A stretch of 64,000 nucleotides of DNA. It comes from UBA9647 sp963739335. GTDB taxonomy: Bacteria > Bacteroidota > Ignavibacteria > UBA10030. The position numbers and the translations under genes were made by a program. Shown here one piece after another: positions 41,447 to 50,826 of the stretch (position 1 is the first letter of the stretch; the number at the start of each line of letters is the position of its first letter). The stretch spans positions 20,012 through 84,011 of the forward strand of contig CAVUAC010000082.1 in assembly GCA_963739335.1 (NCBI GenBank). The letters are read 5' to 3'. The notes beneath the pieces are model-generated. The model was not told the origin of the DNA and did not search any database. It was given only the letters and a program-made list of their open reading frames with translations.

Positions 41447-43558
41447 ATGATGAGAATTGCCCGAGCTGTATTCGCTCTGATAGTCGTTCCGGTCGTCCTT
41501 TCCGGACAGAAACTGACGGACGCAGAAAAGAAGATATTGACACTTCAAGACCAACGGTCGCTGGGGAATGGTGAGTTGGTCTCGTACCTCGCCAATCCGG
41601 ATGCGCACCTGCGCTACTGCGCGTTGATCGCGCTCGCGAACATTCAAGACACATCTACCACCGGAACTGCAGCTGCGTTGCTGCATGATCCCCAGCCAAG
41701 TGTTCGGGCGGCCGCGGCGTTCGCGTTAGGCCAAATTGGGACGTCGAAGGCTGAGGATTCTCTCCTCAGTGCTTTGCGCCGGGAGAGTGACTCGACGGTG
41801 GTGGCCAGGATTCTGGAGGCGCTGGGCAAGGTGGGCGGTGAAAACGCTCTTGAGGAGATTGTCGCCTACGGGGATTCTACAGCCGGACCCTCTGTTCGAT
41901 CCGAGCAGGCGCTCGCTGTGGCTCGGTTCGCACTCCGGACTATAAGGTCTGAACGCTCGATCTGGTTCTGCTTCGACCTGATCACGCACCCGAGTGCACA
42001 GGTGCGATGGATGGCGCTTCTCGCTCTCTGGAGGACGGCTCCGCATGGACTCATCGACATTGAAATCGCGAAGCGAGCTGAGGATCTCAAGCGCCTGGCG
42101 AACGATCCCAATATGGATGTGCGACTCCATTTGGCGAGCCTTCTCGCACGGTCGAAATCCGGCGACGCTGCCGATTTGGTACGGGCCATCCAGGATGCAG
42201 ATCGTCAGAGTCCGAATTGGCAGGTGGAAGTGCAGCTCGCCCAGGCTTTCGCATCGCTGTCATCTTCTCAGCCTGAGTTTATCGACGACTTAATCGCGTG
42301 CTTGAGTGCCTCGAACGGCCATGTCAAGATCGCAGCCCTGCAATCATTGTCCGCACTTCCCAAGCAATCCGTGGACGCCACAGCGGATACACTCAGGCTT
42401 CGGGAACAACTGGGCAAGCTGGTATCCACGAAGAACCCAGACGCAGAACTCACGCGAGGGGAAGCGTTCGTCACCTTGGCGAAGCTGTTTCCGGAGGAGT
42501 TCGGCCGCAAAAACTTCCTCGCCAACAAAGAGCTTTCCGTTCGTGAGCGTGCGAAGGTCCTTGAGGCCTTGAGCTATGTGCCCACCGGCAGGAGTTTGTG
42601 GATCATGCTCTTTGCTCTCGACGATCCCAATGTGAGGGTGGCAATGGCTGCATGGGATTTTGTGCGCCGCTTTCTGACGCCGTTTATTTTGTCGAAGATT
42701 CGTTCAGGTGATCCGGATTGGGTTGATGCTCGTCCTGCGCTCTACAGGAAGACCCTGTACGCGTTGAAACGAAAGGATATGGCGATCACACATCTGGTTT
42801 CGAATGCACTCGCCGATACTACGTACTTTGGAATGTTCAAGGAAAGCGGCCTTTCTGACTCACTGGTGCTGGCCCTGAAGGGCGCTTTTTCCACTCTCAC
42901 GTCACCTGATGATGTTGAGGCGATGCAAGCGGCCATCGCAGCGATGGGCAGAATAGGGGACAAGAGGTTTGTGTCCTCCCTCGAAAGCGCTCTGAAGGAT
43001 GCCGACAAGACAGTCGCAGCTGCTGCGGCCCTTGCACTGCACGACATCACAGGCAAAGACTACAGCTCCCAGGTCCCGAAATCAACAAAGGCCCTGCACA
43101 CCGATTATGATTGGTCTGCACTTGAGTCGATTGCGCCGTTGAATAAAGCCTTCATACAGACGAGCAAAGGCATGATCACCCTCGAGTTATTGAAGGAGGA
43201 TGCACCATTCACTGTATTGAGCTTTGTGAGGCTCGCCAAGAAGAAGTTCTACAACGGGCTGCAGTTCCACAGGGTGGTGCCGAATTTCGTTATCCAGGGG
43301 GGCGACCCACGCGGTGATGGCTGGGGCGGGCCGGGATATGCCATTCGTTCCGAGTTTTCGATGGCTCGATTTGGCCGGGGAATGGTCGGGATTGCCAGTG
43401 CGGGCAAAGATACGGAGGGTTGTCAGTTCTTCATTACACATCTGCCAACGCCGCATCTTGATGGACGATATACGATCTTCGCGCAGGTGGTCGCCGGCCA
43501 GGATGTCGTCGATCGCATTCAGATCGGTGACACGATCACACAGATCACCATCGAGTGA
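41447..43558 (+). CDS. HEAT-repeat protein with C-terminal cyclophilin domain
   Basis: A protein of about 703 residues. An N-terminal signal sequence (VFALIVVPVVLSG) is followed by about a dozen HEAT-type helical pairs (AHLRYCALIALANIQD, PSVRAAAAFALGQIG, NVRVAMAAWDFVRRF and others) up to about residue 560. The C-terminus is a cyclophilin-type peptidyl-prolyl isomerase: VLSFVRLAKKKFYNGLQFHR, VIQGGDPRGDGWGGPGY, GMVGIASAGKDTEGCQFFIT and LDGRYTIFAQV. It is predicted to be periplasmic. The HEAT array may bring client proteins to the isomerase; this is inference. GGAAGG sits before the ATG at 41447. Confidence 0.88.
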   Translation: MMRIARAVFALIVVPVVLSGQKLTDAEKKILTLQDQRSLGNGELVSYLANPDAHLRYCALIALANIQDTSTTGTAAALLHDPQPSVRAAAAFALGQIGTSKAEDSLLSALRRESDSTVVARILEALGKVGGENALEEIVAYGDSTAGPSVRSEQALAVARFALRTIRSERSIWFCFDLITHPSAQVRWMALLALWRTAPHGLIDIEIAKRAEDLKRLANDPNMDVRLHLASLLARSKSGDAADLVRAIQDADRQSPNWQVEVQLAQAFASLSSSQPEFIDDLIACLSASNGHVKIAALQSLSALPKQSVDATADTLRLREQLGKLVSTKNPDAELTRGEAFVTLAKLFPEEFGRKNFLANKELSVRERAKVLEALSYVPTGRSLWIMLFALDDPNVRVAMAAWDFVRRFLTPFILSKIRSGDPDWVDARPALYRKTLYALKRKDMAITHLVSNALADTTYFGMFKESGLSDSLVLALKGAFSTLTSPDDVEAMQAAIAAMGRIGDKRFVSSLESALKDADKTVAAAAALALHDITGKDYSSQVPKSTKALHTDYDWSALESIAPLNKAFIQTSKGMITLELLKEDAPFTVLSFVRLAKKKFYNGLQFHRVVPNFVIQGGDPRGDGWGGPGYAIRSEFSMARFGRGMVGIASAGKDTEGCQFFITHLPTPHLDGRYTIFAQVVAGQDVVDRIQIGDTITQITIE

Positions 43559-43576
43559 GTCGCGCGAATACCGGCA

Positions 43577-44485
43577 TCAGCGCTGTCGGTAGGTATCGTA
43601 CGTCCCCTGATGCTGGGGATCAGCCGTTGTGATGCGGTCGTACACTCCTCGATCAGGCCACACCAGGAAGACGTCAGCGATCTCCAGATACTTGGAGTCG
43701 AAAAACGTTTTCACCAGAATTGTCCGCGGGTTTTGCTTACGCAGTTCTGCGATTGACTCAATAGATTTCAAGATTTTGTCAAGCCCGAGTTGTGGCTGTG
43801 TGGCGAGGAGGTCGAGCCCATCGAAATGGTATGAATAGAAGGCCTCGCGAAACTGTTGGTTCTTCATATTCATCAGCTCATCGAGATAGCCAAACCGGCT
43901 GTAGGAACCAGTCGCGGCGGCTTGCCAGCCAGATGAGTACGCAGTCGAGGTCGCCAGGTTGCAGATGTTTAGCGCTTTTTGAAGACAACGGGCTCCTGAG
44001 AGTTCGGTATATGTTTCGAGGTCGAGCCCGATAATAAGGTAGGCGTAGAAATCCAGAAATGATGTCACCGGATCGAAACGATAGTCATCCTTGTTCATTG
44101 GCTGGTTCGGCACATAGGTGAAATCCCATTTTTCATCCAGAATTCGAATCACCTGCGTGTTCTTGCCCGATTTCTCGTTTCCATTGTAGACGGGCCGCTG
44201 GCTCACCACCACCACCTGAGCTTGATATCTGTTCTCGCTCGACCCGGGAAGAAAGAAAACGTTCATCGAACAGTCTATTCTCTCGCCACCAAGGTCTTCG
44301 TCTGTATATCGATTATTGTTGATATATTTCTTCACGTCCGCTTCAAACGTACGGAGATAGTCGCGTTGACCCGACGCGATATTCTCGACGTTGACAGTCA
44401 CATCGCAATTCAGCTCCTGAGCTTCAGCATTAACCGCAGCAAGCATCAGCATTCCCGTCATAGCAGCTACGCATCGCAATTTCAT
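43577..44485 (-). CDS. porD: DUF4835 / PorD-like secretion-associated protein
   Basis: A 302-residue exported protein (signal peptide about 1-22, AAVNAEAQELNC). The mature start ELNCDVTVNVENIASGQ, then YINNNRYTDEDLGGERIDC, NVFFLPGSSENRYQAQVVV and FYAYLIIGLDLETYTELSG are the DUF4835 pattern. In Bacteroidota this family is PorD, an accessory of the type IX secretion system whose exact function is unclear. It has its own promoter on the minus strand and faces the PorV/PorQ-like gene across a 65-bp divergent spacer. Calling it PorD is inference from family resemblance. Confidence 0.8.
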   Translation of the reverse strand: MKLRCVAAMTGMLMLAAVNAEAQELNCDVTVNVENIASGQRDYLRTFEADVKKYINNNRYTDEDLGGERIDCSMNVFFLPGSSENRYQAQVVVVSQRPVYNGNEKSGKNTQVIRILDEKWDFTYVPNQPMNKDDYRFDPVTSFLDFYAYLIIGLDLETYTELSGARCLQKALNICNLATSTAYSSGWQAAATGSYSRFGYLDELMNMKNQQFREAFYSYHFDGLDLLATQPQLGLDKILKSIESIAELRKQNPRTILVKTFFDSKYLEIADVFLVWPDRGVYDRITTADPQHQGTYDTYRQR

Positions 44486-44511
44486 AGGTCCCCGCTAAGT
44501 AGTTCTCAATC

Positions 44512-44540
44512 AATATAGGAATTTTCCCCTCTTCTCACAA
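44512..44540 (-). promoter_or_regulatory. promoter of the PorD-like gene (minus strand)
   Basis: Read on the minus strand: TTGTGA (44540-44535), a 17-bp spacer, then TATATT (44517-44512). It lies in the 65-bp divergent gap between the PorD-like and PorV-like genes. Confidence 0.6.
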
Positions 44541-44550
44541 GGGAGGCGTC

Positions 44551-45366
44551 ATGCATGTAAGGATGGTCTTCCTGCTCGCTTCGATTCCGTGCGTCGTCGC
44601 GGCGGGAATCGAGAACAACGGCCGGGGTGCGAGACCTATTTCGTTGGGGAACGCGTACGTTGCCATCGCCGATAATTCTTGGGCGACATGGTACAACCCG
44701 GCTGGACTCGCAAAGGTCTCGACGCTGGAGGCAGCGGCGTTCGTTGTGCCCGACCAATTCGGACTGAAAGAGCTTCGGACGACATCTGCCAGCTTCGCGA
44801 TCCCATTAGGCGTAGCCACTGCTGGCTGTATCGCGGAACAATTTGGGTTCAATCTGTACCGTGAAACGAGTTTCGCCCTGGGGCTTGGTACGCGTGTCGC
44901 TGATGGATGCTGCCTTGGGGTTGCCATAAACCTCTGCAGGGTTGCCATTGAGCGCTATGGAAGCGCAGCAAGCGCAACGATTGATCTGGGGGTTCTCGCG
45001 GATGTTCAGGACGATCTCCACGCCGGATTTGCCTGGAAGAATGTCACAGCCGCAACCGTTGGCGGAGCACGAGATGAACTGCCTCAGATCGTTTCTATCG
45101 GACTCGGCTACGATTTCACTCCGTCTTCTCTCCTGACCGCGGAACTGGAAAAAGATATCAGGTTTCCTTTCAGCGCAAAGATTGGTTTCGAACAGAAGGT
45201 GCTCAGTGCGATTTCATTTCGCTTCGGTGTTTCGAACCATCCGGACAAATTTACTTTGGGATTTGGCGCGTGGTACGCAGGATTGCAGTTCTTGTACGCC
45301 GGCTACAGCCACCCCCAGCTGGGATGGACCCACCAATTCGAGCTCTCCGTTCAACTCTCGCCATAA
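44551..45366 (+). CDS. PorV/PorQ-like outer membrane beta-barrel protein
   Basis: A 271-residue protein with a signal peptide of about 18 residues and a beta-barrel composition. The opening GRGARPISLGNAYVAIADNSWATWYNPAGLA is the hallmark of the FadL-superfamily proteins called PorV and PorQ in type IX secretion, and of related UPF0164 proteins. Alternating strands end with FELSVQLSP. The divergent DUF4835/PorD-like neighbour supports a type IX-related or at least envelope role, but the function is not proven. GGGAGG precedes the ATG. The helix-hairpin-helix barrel gene starts 4 bp after its stop. Confidence 0.8.
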   Translation: MHVRMVFLLASIPCVVAAGIENNGRGARPISLGNAYVAIADNSWATWYNPAGLAKVSTLEAAAFVVPDQFGLKELRTTSASFAIPLGVATAGCIAEQFGFNLYRETSFALGLGTRVADGCCLGVAINLCRVAIERYGSAASATIDLGVLADVQDDLHAGFAWKNVTAATVGGARDELPQIVSIGLGYDFTPSSLLTAELEKDIRFPFSAKIGFEQKVLSAISFRFGVSNHPDKFTLGFGAWYAGLQFLYAGYSHPQLGWTHQFELSVQLSP

Positions 45367-45369
45367 CAC

Positions 45370-47419
45370 ATGGTGCGACGCTCATCTCTCATATTGTTCA
45401 CGGTCAGTCTGCCGCTCTTCACCACGGAATGCCACGAGTCTACTGATACATTGCTGGTTCCGGCTCAGACGCGATATGAACGCCTTATGGAGTTCGCCAC
45501 AGAGGAGGGAAATGCGGGTTCACTCGTCGATTTTCTGAACTGGATGGAGGCGGAGCCCCTTGATATCAACCGAGCGACAACCGCTGAGCTCGAACAAATC
45601 CCAGGGATGAGCCCGGTGCTGGCAAATCGAATTGCGTACTTCCGAGCAGTGCGGCCGATTGAGCGCCTGGAAGACCTCACTCAGGTGGAAGGGATGACGC
45701 CGCAGTTGCTCGGTGAGATGGCAGCTTTGACGTGGGTTGGCAGCAAATCGACTCGAGCTCGTTCGCGGGGAACCAATGTTCTTTTCCGCGTGTTGGTTTC
45801 GAGGGATCTCGACTTGCAGCCCGAATATGAACAGGGGAAATTCCTTGGGACGGCCGAGCGGGTCTGCAACCGACTGGTGGTTCATAGTGGAGGGATTGAG
45901 AGCGTGACAAAAACAGGTTCGCGTGAAGGAAGCGTAGAGAGTCCATCGTTCGCGTGCGGTCTTGTGACGGAGAAGGATCCCTGGCGAGAAAAATTTCCTC
46001 GATGCCGTCACGGGGCAACTCGAAGCGAAGATCCCAAGTCTCTCTGCTCGCGTCATCATAGGAGATTATCAAATCGAGGCGGGGCAGGGATTGGTTTTTT
46101 CCAGATCGTCGCTCTTCTCGAAAGGCGGAGAGGTGACAGCGAATGTGGGTAAAAACGGACGGGGTATTCGACCGTCCCTTTCGGCGAGCCAGACGTGGTT
46201 CTTTCGGGGCATCGGGGCGAGCGTGGAATGCCAGTCGATCGAACTCAGCCTGTTTTATTCCTACAGGCCACTCGACGCCACGGTGGATACGAATGGCGTG
46301 ATCGTTCGGTTCGCGACGGATGAACTTCATCAGACCGAAGCTGAGCTACAAAGAAAAAACAACACACGGGAGCGCCTGCTGGGAGCAAGGATTTCGTCCA
46401 GCGTTACGGAGGGCTTGAATATCGGAGCCTCAGGCTATCGGACGCAGTTCAATCGGTCCACGAGTTTGCCTGGTCCGTTTGGTTTTCGGGGAGATGAGGG
46501 TTCAGTGATTGGCATTGACGCTTCGTTTGTTCGAGGAAACTTCGGTGTCTCGGCCGAAATGGCACAAGATCATCAAAAGGCGCGAGCCGGAGTGCTTGGG
46601 GTGTTCCTGAGTCCTCGCCGCGACATTGATCTTGCCTTATCGGTTCGCTTCTATCCGAGGAGTTTCACGCATTTTCACGGGTCCAGTTCGGGCGAGAGCG
46701 GGACGAATAATGAGAATGAATCGGGGGCCTACATCGGAGTGACGTATCATCCGAGCGAAAGGCTGAGCGTATCGATGTTTCATGACCAATTCTCGTTTCC
46801 CTGGCGAACAACACTTGCTGCCTTACCGTCGAACGGAAATGATTTCCTGTGCGATGTAGAAACACGCCTGCTGGACAAACTGACCCTTGCGCTGCGACTT
46901 CACCGGAAAGAGAAGCCTGCGAGAATTGCCACCATTGATGCGAACGGTCGACCAATGACACAAGACTGGAGGAGGATTCAGACCAATTACCGCGGCACCC
47001 TCAGCATTGCAGTGTCAAAGTCGATAGCATGGAAGAGCAGGGTGGAAGCTGTGGTGGTGGAATATCCGACGCTCGGAGGTCTTGAGACTGGCATGATGGC
47101 CTTCCAGGATTTTTCCTTTGTTCCATGTCGAAATCTGACTGTCCAGCTGCGTGCGGTGGCGTTTCAGACGATTTCGTACGACTCGCGCGTCTATGAGTAT
47201 GAAGATGACCTACTAGGATCATTCACGAACCCAGGGCTTTATGGCAAAGGATTCCGGTGGTATGTCATCAGCCGCTACTCTCATAGCCGTTCCATCGATG
47301 TTGCCATCAAACTCTCTCAGACCCGTCACGCAGCAACAGGCGCAAAAGAAGCAGCTGGAGCTGGGAGCGTTGGCGTTCTCGATACCCGCCTGGCTTTTCA
47401 AATCGACATAAAGCTCTGA
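45370..47419 (+). CDS. helix-hairpin-helix protein with outer-membrane-like C-terminus, frameshifted
   Basis: Two frames give a protein of about 682 residues. Frame 1 (from 45370) has a signal peptide and a ComEA-like tandem HhH domain (LDINRATTAELEQIPGMSP, IERLEDLTQVEGMTPQLL). It then diverges at the CCC of 45979-45981. With one C skipped, TEKDPGEKNFLDAVTGQLEA continues into ARVIIGDYQIEAGQGLVFSR and a long beta-rich barrel-like region (SYRPLDATVDTNG, RGNFGVSAEMAQ) to 47419. I recognise this as a family common in Bacteroidota-type genomes, annotated only as helix-hairpin-helix domain proteins. The HhH is DNA-binding in ComEA, but here it precedes a barrel, so a DNA-uptake or secretion role is speculative. 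Confidence 0.75.
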
Positions 47420-47597
47420 TGTGGTTAATTGGTCTGGCAGCAATGAGAGGAAAGGCACCACAGCTGAAACCTGCTGACTTCCGCTGGTCCTGATCGGCGG
47501 TGGAACCCGTTGGGCGAATTTGTCGTTAGAAGCAATAGAAGCTGAATTGTGTGATTCCGTTTCAAACAACAATAGAAGTTCTTGAAAGGAGACAGTC

Positions 47598-48170
47598 ATG
47601 GCCAGTCGATTTGTACCTTTGCTCACGATCGTTTCCCTCTTTGCTCTGGGTTTTCGCGCTGATGACACACAGAAAAAGGTCAGTGATTTCACACTTGAGG
47701 ACTACAATGGCGTCAAGCATTCTCTGATAGACTATAAGTCATCCAAAGCGATCGTGCTGATGTTCATTGCGACGCAGTGTCCGGTCTCCAACGCCTACAA
47801 TGGGCGAATGGTAACGCTCCACAAGGACTATGCCTCAAAAGGTGTCGCGTTCGTTGGCATCAACGCTAACAAACAAGAGGGAGCGGAGGAGGTCAAGAAC
47901 CATGCGACGGAGCACGGTTTTGAATTCCCGATCCTGAAGGACTGGAACAACATCATTGCTGACAAACTCGGAGCTTCAGTGACTCCCGAGATCTATGTTT
48001 TGAACTCGAATCTTGAAATCCTCTACCATGGTCGAATCGATGATTCCTCGAGAGAAAACCGAGTCATGTCGCAGGATCTTCGAACAGCCCTCGACAGGAT
48101 TCTTGAAGGGAAAACCTTAGAGGTCAGAGAGACAAAGGCTTTCGGATGTTCAATCAAGCGGGTCAATTGA
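47598..48170 (+). CDS. exported redoxin-domain (AhpC/TSA-like) protein
   Basis: A 190-residue thioredoxin-fold protein with a signal peptide of about 20 residues (LLTIVSLFALGFRA). The redoxin core is IVLMFIATQCPVSNAYN, with a single peroxidatic-type Cys instead of CxxC. KGVAFVGINANKQEGAEEV and LGASVTPEIYVLNSNLEI, with the cis-Pro, also match. A second Cys lies near the C-terminus (FGCSIKRVN), as in related redoxins, and could be the resolving residue. GGAGA lies upstream of the ATG. Its stop overlaps the next gene's start in a TGATG junction, pairing it with a TlpA-like protein. Confidence 0.88.
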   Translation: MASRFVPLLTIVSLFALGFRADDTQKKVSDFTLEDYNGVKHSLIDYKSSKAIVLMFIATQCPVSNAYNGRMVTLHKDYASKGVAFVGINANKQEGAEEVKNHATEHGFEFPILKDWNNIIADKLGASVTPEIYVLNSNLEILYHGRIDDSSRENRVMSQDLRTALDRILEGKTLEVRETKAFGCSIKRVN

Positions 48171-48727
48171 TGACGATGGATCGAGCCATCATCGTCCTTC
48201 TCTTTCTGGCATGGTTGGGGCTTGGCTGTCGGTCAGAGAAACCTCGTGAGGCTCAGTCGGGGACAACCACACCGGCTGCCGGAACGAGCAAGATCAAACC
48301 TGTGCAATTGATTGACAGCACAGGACTACGGAAGCTTGTGCAGGAAAGGAATGGGAGGATTTTGTTTCTGAATATCTGGGCCACTTGGTGTGCACCCTGT
48401 GTCGAAGAATTCCCTGACATTGTCAAACTTTCGCGCATGGAAGCCGAGAACGCAGTGGATGTGGTAGCAATCAGTGCCGACTATACCGACGAAATCGAAT
48501 CGAAAATCATGCCCTTTCTCAAACGACACGATGTGCCGTTCCAGGTTTACGTTGCGAAGTTTGATCATCAGGAGGACTTCATCAATGCCATTAATCCTCA
48601 ATGGAATGGAGCACTTCCGGCGACCCTCATCTACAATCAGCATGGAGTTCAGAGGCACTTCAAGGTCGGCCAGAGTACATTTGAAGAGTTCAAGAAAGAG
48701 ATCGACAAGCTGAAAATGGAGCCGTGA
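48170..48727 (+). CDS. TlpA-like thioredoxin lipoprotein
   Basis: A protein of 185 residues starting at the ATG that shares its A with the previous stop (TGATG). A lipobox-like LGLGC (LLFLAWLGLGC) marks an envelope lipoprotein. The thioredoxin motif is WCAPC (NIWATWCAPCVEEFPDIV). VVAISADYTDEIESK and GALPATLIYNQHG with the cis-Pro follow. It probably reduces or oxidises periplasmic disulfides, perhaps together with the redoxin before it. A longer reading from 48146 would overlap the redoxin coding region. Confidence 0.87.
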   Translation: MTMDRAIIVLLFLAWLGLGCRSEKPREAQSGTTTPAAGTSKIKPVQLIDSTGLRKLVQERNGRILFLNIWATWCAPCVEEFPDIVKLSRMEAENAVDVVAISADYTDEIESKIMPFLKRHDVPFQVYVAKFDHQEDFINAINPQWNGALPATLIYNQHGVQRHFKVGQSTFEEFKKEIDKLKMEP

Positions 48728-48916
48728 AAGAGGCAGTTGTCAGAGATGCAGCTCCGTGAACCCATGCCTCGCCTCTTGGTCCGCTTCTCCGCCTCGACGG
48801 ATGGCATTTGCGGCATAAACCCAATCCGGTCATTCGGGTAGGCGCTTCTCGGTCTTCCCCTCGAAATCCTTTTGCTTACTCCTCCAAGTTTCCCATCTGA
48901 GTCGCTCTACGGAAGA

Positions 48917-48942
48917 ATCGCCTTTTTTATAGGCGGTTTTTT
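48917..48942 (+). terminator. terminator before mnmA
   Basis: ATCGCC (48917-48922) pairs with GGCGGT (48932-48937), including one T-G pair, and is followed by five Ts. It ends the redox gene pair, 18 bp before mnmA. The 190 bp between 48728 and it show no gene. Confidence 0.6.
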
Positions 48943-48959
48943 CTGTATTTTTGAGATGA

Positions 48960-50069
48960 ATGGTTTCGGACAAGGACATAACCGTCGTCGTTGCGATGAG
49001 CGGTGGGGTTGATTCCTCAGTGGCCGCTGCACTTCTGAAGGAGCAAGGCTACACCGTCATCGGCATCACCATGAAAACGTACGATTTTGATGAGGTCGGT
49101 GGAAACGTGACGAATGAAACGAGTTGTTGCGGCCTCGGTGCAATGAACGATGCTCGACTGGTCGCCTCTCAGATCGGGATTCCTCACTACGTTGTCGACT
49201 TCCGCCGGGAATTTGGCCAACAAGTTATTGAGAATTTTGTGGATGAATACCTGAAAGGTCGTACTCCAAATCCCTGCATCATCTGCAATCGCGAGATCAA
49301 ATGGGGTCAGCTACTGAAAAAGGCCGAGGCATTAGGGGCGCAATTCCTGGCGACAGGACACTACGCGAGGATCCGGTTCGATGCTGCGCGCGGACGATAC
49401 GTCATCTCAAAAGCGGTCAACGAAGCCAAAGACCAGTCTTATGCACTGTGGGGTTTGTCACAGCACGCGCTCAGCAAGACAATGTTTCCTCTTGGGGGAA
49501 TGAGAAAGGAAGAAGTTCGCGACCTGGCTCGTCGATACGGTCTTCGCAACGCGGCGAAAGAGGAGAGTTTTGAAATCTGCTTTGTTGCTGACAACAATTA
49601 TGAGCGATTCCTCAAAGAGCAGGTGCCGGATCTTGAGAGTCGCGTGTCGGCGGGCGACATTGTGATCGGCGGAGAAGTCGTCGGTAAGCACCGCGGCTAT
49701 CCTTTTTACACGATTGGCCAGCGGCGCGGCATCGGGGCGTTTGGGAGGCCGATGTATGTCGTGGAGATCGAGAAGGGCACGAACAGGATTCGGATTGGGC
49801 CCAGCGGTGACTTGCTACGAAGGGGCCTCGTGGCTCGTCAAATCAACATGGTCGGGCGCGAAACTATCGTCGAGGGAATGAGGGTACAAGCGAAGGTCCG
49901 ATACAAAGACGATCCCTCCGCTGCAACTGTTCACGATGGAGGAAATGGGGGCTTTCGTCTTATTTTTGACAAACCAAAGAGAGCGATAACGCCAGGCCAG
50001 TCCGTGGTCCTCTATGATGGGGAAGATCTTGTCGGAGGCGGTGTTATTGAGGAGGTCCTGCCTTCATAG
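48960..50069 (+). CDS. mnmA: tRNA-specific 2-thiouridylase
   Basis: It installs the 2-thio group on U34 of Lys, Glu and Gln tRNAs. The 369 residues have the PP-loop ATP-binding motif AMSGGVDSSVAAALL near the N-terminus and the first catalytic Cys in TPNPCIICNREIKWG. LATGHYARI follows, and the second catalytic Cys is in ESFEICFVADNNY. The C-terminal beta-barrel domain ends VVLYDGEDLVGGGVI. The sulfur relay partner is not in the window. No close promoter is evident after the terminator at 48917. Confidence 0.96.
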   Translation: MVSDKDITVVVAMSGGVDSSVAAALLKEQGYTVIGITMKTYDFDEVGGNVTNETSCCGLGAMNDARLVASQIGIPHYVVDFRREFGQQVIENFVDEYLKGRTPNPCIICNREIKWGQLLKKAEALGAQFLATGHYARIRFDAARGRYVISKAVNEAKDQSYALWGLSQHALSKTMFPLGGMRKEEVRDLARRYGLRNAAKEESFEICFVADNNYERFLKEQVPDLESRVSAGDIVIGGEVVGKHRGYPFYTIGQRRGIGAFGRPMYVVEIEKGTNRIRIGPSGDLLRRGLVARQINMVGRETIVEGMRVQAKVRYKDDPSAATVHDGGNGGFRLIFDKPKRAITPGQSVVLYDGEDLVGGGVIEEVLPS

Positions 50070-50175
50070 GGGCCGCAAGCCTTCTGGGCATTGAGCTGGC
50101 GTATTCTGTTGTAAGGACTAGGGTTGCACGAGTCTCTTTTGTGTGTTTTTAGGAATTTGATGTGCCTTCCGGAGG

Positions 50176-50826
50176 TTGGTTCTTGTTCTGGATGAGCCGA
50201 CCACGAGAAACTTTCTGAATCGACAACCGTTTATCACTCAGTTCAGCGTGGAACGACAGGACGATTTCAAACTGATCGAAGCCTTTCGCAATGGCGATGA
50301 AAAGGCGTTTGAAGAAATCGTCAGACGTTATCACCGACAGGTCGCGAACATCATCTACCTCACTCTTGGCAACAGGGAAGAGGTCGATGATCTCAGTCAA
50401 GAGGTCTTCGTTCGAGTCTTCAGATCGCTGGATCGGTTTGAGTTTGATTCATCACTGTATTCATGGATCTACCGGATTGCGGTAAATCTCTGCATTGACG
50501 AGATTCGCAGGAAGAAGATCCGAAAGCTCATCCCTCTCGATTTCTTGTCGGAGAAGAAATTCGAGGGAGAAAAGCGGGCAAGAGAAGTCGTCACAGGCTC
50601 AGATGAGCTCCTCCAAAAGGAAAAGAAGGAGGTCATTCGCAACGCACTGGAGCACCTTTCGCCCATACACAGGACGGTCATACTCTTGCGGGAGTATCAG
50701 GATCTTTCCTACGATGAGATTGCAGAGACGCTGCGAATATCTCCTCAAGCTGTGAAGTCGAGGATATTCCGGGCGAGGGAGGAACTGAGGGAATTGCTGA
50801 AGGACTACTTTCAGGAGCGAATATGA
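50176..50826 (+). CDS. ECF-family RNA polymerase sigma factor
   Basis: A sigma-70 family protein of up to 216 residues. Region 2 is FRNGDEKAFEEIVRRYHRQV with LTLGNREEVDDLSQEVFVRVF and YSWIYRIAVNLCIDEIRRKK. Region 4 is LSPIHRTVILLREYQDLSYD followed by RISPQAVKSRIFRAREEL. The start is uncertain: the TTG at 50176 has GGAGG immediately against it, so the true start could lie a little downstream. It is followed with a 4-nt overlap by a zinc-finger anti-sigma factor, and then by a Spy-like protein and an efflux pair, suggesting an envelope-stress regulon. Confidence 0.9.
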   Translation: MVLVLDEPTTRNFLNRQPFITQFSVERQDDFKLIEAFRNGDEKAFEEIVRRYHRQVANIIYLTLGNREEVDDLSQEVFVRVFRSLDRFEFDSSLYSWIYRIAVNLCIDEIRRKKIRKLIPLDFLSEKKFEGEKRAREVVTGSDELLQKEKKEVIRNALEHLSPIHRTVILLREYQDLSYDEIAETLRISPQAVKSRIFRAREELRELLKDYFQERI

